NCBI GenBank assembly: GCA_015680685.1
Contig: MNCI01020980.1
Coordinates: forward strand, 549,177 to 613,176
Direction of reading: 5' to 3'
Length of the DNA: 64,000 nt
DNA from: Gnetum montanum
Taxonomy: Eukaryota; Streptophyta; Gnetopsida; Gnetales; Gnetaceae
How positions within the stretch are numbered: position 1 is the stretch's first letter; each line of letters begins with the position of its first letter. The translations under genes and the position numbers were made by a program. Of this stretch, positions 55,575 to 64,000 are shown piece by piece. The notes under the pieces are model-generated. The model saw nothing but the letters and a program-made list of their open reading frames with translations, had not been told where the DNA came from and ran no database searches.

Positions 55575-55594
55575 TTGGCATCATTGCAAAGGAC
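55575..55594 (+). other. primer binding site of element D (tRNA-Asp type)
   Basis: TTGGCATCATTGCAAAGGAC, a decayed form of the site in element C. Confidence 0.65.
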
Positions 55595-55746
55595 CTTTTT
55601 GTTGTTTCATGCATTTTCTAGGACCTAGTGAAATGTATTTAAATCATTGGAAAAAACCTTAGAGTCATATCCTATTTTACATTACTACAACAATTGTTAA
55701 AGCACACTGTGATGTTTTTTTTTTTTTTTGTTTTTTCTAATTGAAA

Positions 55747-58300
55747 ATGTCTTCTTCTCACAAGAGTGCTTCTCCACCCAAGATTGATAAAGCTTATCGG
55801 CCAAAGCCTCAATAGTATCGAATTATATATACTCATCTTGATGAGTATGTGCTGAACTTCATCTTCATCCTACACAAGGATGAACAACTACGGTGGCGTG
55901 ACATGAAGGCCAACATTATGTTGTCACTAGATTGTGCTACTCCTATAATGCTCTATCAAATGCTTTCATGATGTGGTCTTCAAGACTACCATGGGGAGTA
56001 TATTGTGAAAGATGCTAACACCAAGGATTACCATCCCATAGAAGCATAATGTTTGTAGGATCAGTAGCTAGAACAGTGCTATGAATTTTTGAAGGGAAAA
56101 GGACTTAACAATTCTCCATTCCTATTGTACCAACAAGATAGTGGGGAGCCCTTATATGGGGGTTTTCCATTCAATAAAACTCCTCTCTTTGACTTTGGTG
56201 ATGGAGGTAAAAACTAGAATCTACACTCCATAGTTTACAATCTTGATTCTGGTAACAAGGGATCTAATGAAAAAGAAGGATTCAAAGGGGCAAGTCAAAA
56301 TAAGGATCAGACAAGAAGCAAGATCGTGATCATGGTTGCAATTGTCGAAGAGATGGTAATAGGCACTGTGATGATGCTGATTATCCTTCGTCTTCCCCTT
56401 CATCATATTTTTCTTCTTCTAGCTCTAACCATGACCATAGAAGATGAGACCATGATGGAGGTAATCAAAATGAATGAAATGATCGATAGGACCAAAATAA
56501 TCAAAGGGACTATCAAGATAGACAAGATTAAGGGCACATATATTCAAGAGAGGCACATTGCCATGAATGAAGGGATAGTAGATGGCATCATGGGCACCAT
56601 GATCAAGGCATCAATGAGCCTCTATTTACTACCTAAAGTATGGTTAACATTGCATAGGTAGTTAGAATTCCAACAAGGCATGTGAAAGATAGTCGGATTA
56701 AAAGGCTAGACATGAACAATATTTCATGATTTGAAGAAGGATATAACTCTGATCCACAAAATCATATTTAAGCTTTTCAAGATGCATGTGCCTTGTAGAA
56801 CATAGAGAATGAGTGGTAGAAATTGAAGTTGTTCCCTAGGACACTCATCAAGGAAGCAAAAAACTAGTACCAGTCCTTAGAGCTGGAATCTATTAGATGA
56901 TGGAGTACCATGCTTGAGTTGTTCAATGATAAGTATCAAATGTACTCCAAAGTGTTCAACTTAAGGAAGAAAATTCAAGGGTGGAAACAAGGAATACATG
57001 AACCCTTGGATGCCACCATTGGTCGATACTATGCCTTGATGCGCAAATGTCCTGGCCATGATTATTCTCAATTGGTTTAACTTTGCCACATTGTAGAAAG
57101 GCTTTGTAATGAAACAAGGAAAACCCTTAGTGTCTATGCCCAAGGGTGATTACCAAAACTAAGTACCCGACAGATACAAAGATTAATAGAGTAGGTAGCT
57201 AAAGTGGATGGTAAACTAAGAACAAGAGAAAGTGCAAAAAGAGTACAACCATGATCCTTTCATTCGCAAGATGGAGATTCAATTTTGCAACAATGAGGAT
57301 GAGTTCGTATTTGATGAGTGGGTGCATAAGAAAACCTTTCCACTCCAAAAATTCTAGTCTAAACTTACAACCAAGGTTGATTAATTAAGGATCTCAATGG
57401 ATATTAGATTCCAAGATATTCTCAAAATCACTAAAGAGTCCAAAGAACAAAGTAGTGATCATGAGTGTAGAAGGTGCAAGAAAGCTAAACATGCATATAA
57501 AAAATGTAAGGGCAAAATTGCTACCATCAAAGAAGTTGTGGAAAATGAATTAGATGATGATCATGGATGTGATGTCTATCAATATGAACATCCTAAGGGA
57601 TGTTATCTTTTCATGTCACATCTACATGAGTCTAGGATGTATGCCTTACATCCACGACTGACACAAAGGTAAACATCCAAAAGGTTACCTTATCCTCAAG
57701 GTAATCTTAGGTAGTTCCACCAGCAGCAACTATATTATCCAAGTGGAGCTCCACCATAACCATATGAACAATATAAATAATGAAAATAACCATAATCATG
57801 GGCATTGGCACCACCAAGGCAATAATACGCTTACTCACAACTTGATCCATATGGTTATCACATTCAGCAACCCATGTCTCCACATGACTCTTACAATCAT
57901 GTTTCTAATTTCCATCCTCACTACCACCCTTTAGATTATTACCGAGCTCATTCACCACATGAAAGAAGGGATACCACCTCTTACCCTTATCCTCCTTCTA
58001 TCCCTGCACACACTCCTCCTCCAGTTGCATAGCTATTACCTACTCCACCTATGCAGGATGAATTGCTAGCCCAACCACAACAACACAATGCTACGAGGGC
58101 TATTTATCTATAATTGAATCATCAATTGGAGGGGTTGAATGCCTGATCAAAGAAAAGACCTTTCCTTCAACCTTGTAGTCCACCTAAGCCTTCTCCTACA
58201 CCTATAGTTGACAACCCTGCTCTTGCCTCTCCCTCCACTGTATCAAATTCCTTGAGGCCTCCTTCAACAGAACTCTACTAAGGATCTATACTATAATGCT
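55747..58300 (+). pseudogene. gag: Gag of element D (broken)
   Basis: ATG at 55747 (MSSSHKSA). The order is as in C: N-terminal domain (THLDEYVLNFIFILHKDEQL), capsid part at 56680-57200 (FNDKYQMYSKVFNLRKKIQ, DATIGRYYALMRKCPGHDY), then a CCHC knuckle CRRCKKAKHAYKKC (57466-57507, CX2CX4HX4C). The conserved CDVYQYEHPKGC block is at about 57570, followed by a His/Asn/Pro-rich tail. Stops and frame changes occur throughout. Confidence 0.74.
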
Positions 58301-58379
58301 CACTCATACTATGTCTAATTGGATCCATGCAAGAAACCTTCCTAGAAAACTAGTCAATCTTGGAAGTCCTCTAATTTAT

Positions 58380-58790
58380 TTGCAGATTGCTAGGAACGAA
58401 TCATGCAAGGCTCTTCTCGATTCAGGTTCTGGTGTTAATTTAATTTCTCATGAGATGTACACTACCTAGAACCTACCTCCTTTAAAGAAGAGCAACATAA
58501 AATTAGAATTGGCAAACCAATCCATCATTGTTTCATTGGGATTGGTAGAACACATTGTGATTACTATCTGTGGGTGATCTTATATTGCTGCTTTCTTAGT
58601 AATCAAAGTGGAGAAATACAAAGGGGATTTTCCAATCATAATGGAAATGACATGGCTAGGCACCATTGATTCAAGAATGGGCATTAGAGATCTCTCCTTG
58701 GAAATATCAAATGAAAATGCATTCAGAAAGATCAAGAAAAAGAGAGTTCCATGCATCATGTATAGTGATACAAGGTGCAATTGTGTGTAG
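58380..58790 (+). pseudogene. aspartic protease of element D (broken)
   Basis: Active-site segment KALLDSGSGVNLISHEMY has the canonical DSG. Downstream are KLELANQSIIVSLGLVEHI and WLGTIDSRMGIRDLSLEIS. TAG and TGA codons interrupt it. Confidence 0.72.
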
Positions 58791-59308
58791 AAACTTTGGG
58801 TCATAAAGTAAGAATCTATTTCTGCATGCAAGCATTATACACTAGAAATAGAAATTCAAATGTGTTTATAGGCAACAACCACAAAACAAGAGAACACCTA
58901 GTGGGTGACTGCTAATTATGAAAGCAACACACTTTGCATGGAACCAACTGAGAGCCTGACATGTGTGTATGTCACAACCATGGATGAACTAGAGCAAGTC
59001 CATCATCAACTCTCTAATGATACTCATTAGGGAGAGTTGGAAATTTTTGATAAATTCAAACAAGAGCCCATTGAGCTAAAAATGTTACCAATTGGAATAG
59101 AATATGTATTTTTGAAGAATGGGAAGGTAGTTATAATCAATGAAAAACTTGTTCTAGAACATAAAAAATGTTGTTAAAGGTAGTTGAAAGATGGTTAACA
59201 ACTTGTTCTTAATCATATCTTGAACTCACAAGGACTGATCCAAGGATATGCCAACATCACATCTACAACGACCTAGCCATGAAGCCAACACAAAAGCCAT
59301 AGAGGTAA

Positions 59309-60139
59309 TTGAACCCCAAACTAAAGCAGATCATCAAGGAAGAAATTAAGCAACTCCTCAAGGCAAGGTTCATATATCCCATTGTGAATAGACAATGGGT
59401 TAGCCCACTCATAATTGTACCAAAGAGAGGTGGCAAGTGGCAGGTCTACATCAATTTTAGGCTACTGAACATGGCAACATTCAAGGATCACTTCCCATTA
59501 TCATTTGTTGACCAGGTGCTTAACATCATATTTGGGCATTGCTACTATAGCTTTCTAGATGGTTATAGTGGCTATAACCAAATTAAAATTGTAGTAAAAT
59601 ACCATGAAAATACAACATTCACAAGTCCCTAGGGACTTTTTCATATCACAAGATGCCATTTGGTCTATGCAATGCGCCTGCCACATTCCAATGCCTAGTC
59701 TTGAGCATTTTTCAACAGTAGATCAATAGTGGTGTGGAAGTCTTCATGGATGACTTTTCCACCTATGGAGCTACAATTGAGAAAGTCCTAAACCACCTTG
59801 AGTAAGTGCTAAAATGATTTTTTGAAACCAACTTACAACTCAATTGGTAGAAAAGTCACCTCATGGTCTAGGGGGAGCATTGTACTCGGGCATAGAATAT
59901 CACAAGCAGGAATTGAGGTGAACCCTAAAAAAATAAAGGTTATCCAAGTACATACTAGCTACTACCGATGATTCATAGATAATTTCTCTAAGATCACAAA
60001 ATTTTTGGTCGAGCTAACAAAGAAAGATGCTCCTTTTATTTGGACCATAGAATGTGAGAAAGCATTCTAGTAACTAAAAGAGAAGCTTGTAGAAACTTGA
60101 ATCCTAAAAGCACCCACTTGCTCTACACTATTTTATTTT
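59309..60139 (+). pseudogene. pol: reverse transcriptase of element D (broken)
   Basis: Open from 59309 to 59632: EEIKQLLKARFIYPI, WVSPLIIVPKRGGKWQVYI, DHFPLSFVDQVLN and the first catalytic FLDGYSGYNQI. Following stops, other frames give MPFGLCNAPATFQC and the catalytic FMDDFSTYG (about 59741), with a poor thumb region. RT blocks resemble Athila, though the family's usual insertion before the CIDYRKLN-type block is absent. Confidence 0.75.
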
Positions 60140-60480
60140 ATGACATATGCATCAAATTATGCCTTCGGAGTGGCGTTGATGCAGTTAGATGACACAAAAA
60201 ATCCATACTACATCCATTGCACTAGCCAAAGCATTGTGGGTGTACAACTAAACTACACCATCATAAAGAAAGAATTGATGGTAGTGGTGTTTGCTCTAGA
60301 AAATTTTAGGCGTTATGTGCTTGGATACAAGGTGTTTGTGCACACAAACCACAATGCCATCTGCTTCTTGATGAACAAGCCAACGGTAAGCACCCATGTC
60401 ATATAATGGCTAGTGAGCTTGCAGGAATTCGGTCTTACGATGGTAGATCGAAAAGGCATTGAGAATGTGGTCACTGATCA
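60140..60480 (+). pseudogene. pol: RNase H of element D
   Basis: An 88-codon open stretch: ASNYAFGVALMQLDD, SQSIVGVQLNYTIIKKELM, VVFALENFRRYVLGYKV and HTNHNAI, where the expected TDHAA Asp is Asn. It is closely parallel to B at 32016-32290. Confidence 0.7.
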
Positions 60481-60889
60481 CTTGTCTTGATTGTGATGGG
60501 ACATCAAAGAAAAAGAAAGCCCACTCTTTGAATGTTTTCTGATAAACTCCTCTTTGCTAAGGCTATAACTGAACAAATGACCAATGAGCCAAAATGGTAT
60601 GATAACATTCTCACCTATCTTCTCACTCAAGAGATGCCAAAATGGTTGAACCCTTGGAAGAAATAGTAGTTTCTTCATTAGGGAAAGCACTTCATGGAGA
60701 TCAAAAGACATGTCTACAGGGTATGTGTCAATGGCCTGGTTTGTTGGTGTGTCCTTGATGTTGATCAACTACACATTCTTTAAGATGCTCATGAAGGTCC
60801 TTGTGGAGGACACTATGCTGGGAGATGCATGGCCATTCAAATCTTGATGGTAGGGTACTACTAACCAATACTCTCCAGGGATGCTCACC

Positions 60890-61830
60890 ATTACATCTAC
60901 TCTTGTGAATGATGCCAACAATATGGTGGAATGATTGCTCTAATGGAGGAACCTCAACAATGTATTCAATCACTAGAACCCTTCGACATATGGAGCATTG
61001 ACTTCATGGGTCCCATCACGCCCATGTCAAATGGAAAGATGTATATCATAGTTGCTATTGACTATTGTACAAAATGGGAAAAAATTAGCAGTTATCATCA
61101 ACTATACATCTTCTACTACTACTTAGTTTGTATAACAAAATGTTGTAAATAGCTTTGGTGTGCCACATGCATTAATTTCTGACAATGGAAATCACTTTAC
61201 AAGCACTACTTTTCAGAAGCTCATGTCATGCTTGGGGGTTGAACATGAACTCACAACACCTTACCATCCCCAAGCTAATGGTCAAGCTAAGGTTACCAAT
61301 AGAGAAATCACAAGGATACTAATAAGAACTATTAGCAAGTATGGGAAGGATTGAAGCACAAAACTCAATGATGCCCTTTGAGCCTACCACTCAACATGGA
61401 AACTTCCTATAGGCTACTCTTCCTATGAGCTGGTACATAGAAAATTACCAACACTTCCAATCCAATTTGAACTTTGTACACTTTCAACTGCTTGTGACCT
61501 TGACCTTGACTTAAGTCTAACCCAAAAATAATGACTAATGAATCTCAACCTACTAGAAAAAAATTGATTAGTTGCCTTATCATCTAACAAGTTGCACAAG
61601 GCCTATAACAAAAAGCATCATGACTTAAAAATTAGAAAAGTTAAATTTCAACTAGGAGATAAGTTTCTCTACTAGAACCCCACACACGTACATCAATGAA
61701 CTAAGTTTCAAACATTATGGGAAGGACCTTACATTATTTATGAGACTTTTCCTTCAAAGGTCATGATGATCTATAAACCTAAGATCCCAAATAAGAAACA
61801 ACTAGTCAACATCTAATAAATTAAACCTTT
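60890..61830 (+). pseudogene. pol: integrase of element D (broken)
   Basis: WSIDFMGPITPMSNGKMYI and VAIDYCTKW hold the first catalytic Asp, and HALISDNGNHFTSTTF the second. TPYHPQANGQAKVTNREI should hold the Glu but has Lys (AAG at about 61288). The same change is present in B. The C-terminal FQTLWEGPYIIYETFPSKV ends the frame near 61830. Confidence 0.75.
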
Positions 61831-63401
61831 CCATGAACATATGCCAACTAACACAACAAGCACCTTATCAGATGGACAACCATGCTCCATATTTTGAATC
61901 TCCTCCTTTCAACTTAGTCATGGAGGAGATGGCCACTCACGCTAACCTTAGAAGCAGCTCCTCACTTTTTAAAATTTTTGTTTTACACATTTTTTTGTTG
62001 TTTTACAACTTTTTTTTTACACATTCTTTATTTTACATCTTTTTTTATGTTATTAATATTTTCTAATTTTTTTTACACTATCATTAGCACATTTGATATT
62101 TCTTAAACATTTTACACTTTCTTTTATAATTTCTTTTATTTGGTGTGATTTTCTAACTTTTTGTTAATAAGTGCCAAGTACATTAGTAATGCATTACTTG
62201 ATGGTGATATGTACTATTTTTATTTGATTGTTGATGTTTGGTTTCTGGCTTTGAATTTCATTACGGATAATTAGAACATGGTTTCTTTTTCATGCAATAG
62301 GAAGTGAGTCCACAACATCCACCCATCCACATGCTCTATGGTTTTACTTATTTTGGAAACGTGCAGTCCCTTTTTCATTAATAAAATTTTAATAAATTTG
62401 TGACTTCGGTAGTTTTCAAAATTGAGAAGGATTCAAAGGTTTGAATAAGGTATGGCTTCAAGGGGATTCAGGATTCTTTGTGCTTTTCTGTTTGCTTGGG
62501 TGCATGTGTGTTTTCATGAATTTCTTACCATTCTATGTCATCTAATAAGAAGAATTTGAATAATTCCTTGCATGGTGTGGTTCTCATCAGAAAAAAAAGA
62601 GAAGAGAAAAAAAAAACATGATGAGAATTCAAAGCACACCCCTTGGACAAAATAAATGCATACATCCTCACATGGTGTGGTTCTCATCAAGAAAAAAAAG
62701 AAACAATGAGGATTCAAAGCACACCCCTTAGAAAAAATAAATGCATGTGTCTTTGCATGGTGTTTCCATTTCAAAAAAATGAAAAAAAATAATGGGAATT
62801 CAAAGCACACCCTTTAAAATGAATAAATGGGCTAAAACCACTGGTCATGGGACTAGTCCCCTCTAAGTAAGGCCCTTCCTCACGTACTTCTTCTCTAATA
62901 AGGAATAGTGGTTGTTCTATGGGAGCACTCTTGTGTCTCAGGGGATGGATTGGTCTTAGAATGTTGATGCAAAGTCATTAAACATGCTTGGTTTTGGTCT
63001 GGACTAAGGATGGATCCTATCAAGTCATTTAACCACACAATCCACAAGGGACTTCTTGTGACCATAATTAGGAACTCCATTCCACTCTCTCTGTCATCCA
63101 TTTATGCTTTCCATGTCTCATCTCATTATTGATTTCATATTTTTGTTCGATGTCCAATTTGATGTGTCAAAATTCTTAGTTAGTTTCTTTCTGGTCTTTG
63201 TACTTAACCTTCTGTAACCATTAATCATCCATGGGGTCCACAAACTCTTTAGTTTGAAGGTATGCAAGGGTAAAAAGGCATGTTCTTGCTTTGGGAAGGA
63301 CCCACTTACATATCTATTGGTTGGGTTAGTTAAGTTCTTTACCCTTAGACACTCTTACAATCAAATTCTTTTTGTTTACCCCATCAATGAAATTTAGTTG
63401 T
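61831..63401 (+). mobile_element. 3' non-coding region of element D
   Basis: The internal purine box TCATGGAGGAGATGG is at 61918. Long T-rich stretches (61960-62160) follow, then three tandem copies of the conserved hairpin (62575-62812). The region stops at 63401, where the LTR of E begins, so D's polypurine tract and 3' LTR are absent from the window. Confidence 0.6.
62575..62812 (+). repeat. triplicated conserved hairpin in element D
   Basis: Three units of about 90 bp (62575-62640, 62674-62725, 62757-62812). Each has a GGTGTG-TTCTCATC-like left arm, an A-rich loop, and a right arm ending ATTCAAAGCACACC. A, B and C have one copy each. Confidence 0.65.
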
Positions 63402-64000
63402 TGATGAGTGGTGAGGTACCCCTGCACTCAACCATATGAATACGAGCATTTCACGGACGATCCGGTCAAACTTCGCAAATGGACTAGTTGTGGTATCTAG
63501 ATGGCTACTCGTAGATCATAGTTTGCTGTCTTCCCACTTGGACTAGTATTAGCTTTGTCACATATGGTTTAGTCTAGAGTAAGGTGTATGATGTGTTCCT
63601 ACACTAATGCTACTCTTGGGTATGATGGTAAATAATATCAACTAAACTAGAAAAGAGAGAGGGTGAGAGAGAATCTAAACTAGCCTAAGTATGATGATCA
63701 TTCATTCCTTAATCATTTGTACATATCTTGGACCTCGTGCACGACTACCACTGGGATTACCAAATGCATGGCCTAGGTATGCTACTGGGTTACCAAGTAG
63801 TCACACTGAATGCTGGTGATTAAGTCGTATTTATTCCGCATTACTAGGAGATAAGGGTAGAGAGATATTAACTAAGAAAGCAGTAAATAATAATGACAAT
63901 TAAATAAATAATTAAGCTAAGTGGATGCTACAATGATGAAGTATTTACGATCTTTATTGCCGGTCATGTGCGTGTCCACGTATGTCACACTCAAATAAGG
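63402..64000 (-). mobile_element. LTR of element E (minus strand, cut by window end)
   Basis: The plus strand begins TGATGAGTGGTGAGGTACCCC, the reverse of the conserved Athila-like LTR end, and continues with LTR-type sequence similar to 9919-10211 and 39834-40400. No primer site adjoins the left side, so it is a 3' LTR or a solo LTR. Its other end lies beyond the window. Confidence 0.7.

Noticed and set aside
61833-63390. Envelope-like gene after integrase, as in some Athila elements
   Set aside because: No long frame, signal peptide or membrane segment is seen in the 3' regions of B, C or D; homopolymer runs dominate.

Overview
This is a window of a large, repeat-rich plant nuclear genome, probably a gymnosperm or another big-genome lineage. 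The evidence is nested LTR retrotransposons, plant-type tRNA primer sites (tRNA-Asn and tRNA-Asp), GT-AG introns, tRNA-derived SINE-like units, a LINE, and almost no intact host genes. The organism call is inference. Two runs of N (30024-30784 and 45379-45499) mark assembly gaps. Only two loci look like host genes: an intact tRNA-Gly at 6-76 and a multi-exon short-chain dehydrogenase relic on the minus strand at 43863-45329.

Layout. 1-6200 holds the tRNA, an unrecognised exon-like pair, a Tat-type minisatellite relic (1600-1900) and a possible LTR with a palindrome ladder and TATA box (3700-4480). 6200-9918 is the inside of a minus-strand Athila-like element (A) that has lost most of pol. Its 5' LTR (9919-10211 plus 27719-28252) is split by the main feature, a 17.5-kb minus-strand Tat/Ogre-type Ty3/gypsy element at 10212-27713 with 5-bp target duplications (TTAAC). 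28253-36583 is a plus-strand Athila-like element (B), hit by A and carrying a 3-kb insert at about 29012-32012. B abuts a minus-strand LINE (36584-38033). Next come a gypsy integrase tail (38.2-38.6 kb), a solo LTR (39834-40687), tandem duplications and the dehydrogenase relic. A complete but pol-less Athila-like element (C, 46768-53737, duplication ATAGG) and a fuller plus-strand copy (D, from 54780) follow. D is interrupted at 63402 by the LTR of a further minus-strand element (E), which runs off the window.

The most unusual content is inside the Tat element. Between its protease and reverse transcriptase, on the opposite strand, lies what reads as a complete eight-exon gene (17071-21346). 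It has its own TATA box, seven GT-AG introns whose phases all agree, and a computed product of 1058 codons. The product would have a degenerate NIF/CTD-phosphatase-like domain, a second domain resembling plant transposon-associated domains, a basic patch, an acidic Gly/Thr-rich linker and a long coiled coil. Because the gene is antisense to the element's genomic RNA, its introns would not be spliced out during retrotransposition. It carries three in-frame stops, so this copy is probably dead.

In the Tat element (sense = minus) the 5' LTR is on the right. Reading leftward: LTR, tRNA-Asn primer site, gag, a small internal inversion carrying the gag zinc knuckle, the Gag-Pro linker and protease, the antisense gene cassette flanked by related minisatellites, RT, RNase H, integrase, another minisatellite, polypurine tract, LTR. 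Palindromic GCGTATACGC words fill the U3 of both LTRs and intron 1 of the antisense gene.

The Athila-like copies (A-D) share a tRNA-Asp primer site where visible, related gag proteins, duplicated polypurine-tract boxes and a conserved 3' hairpin.
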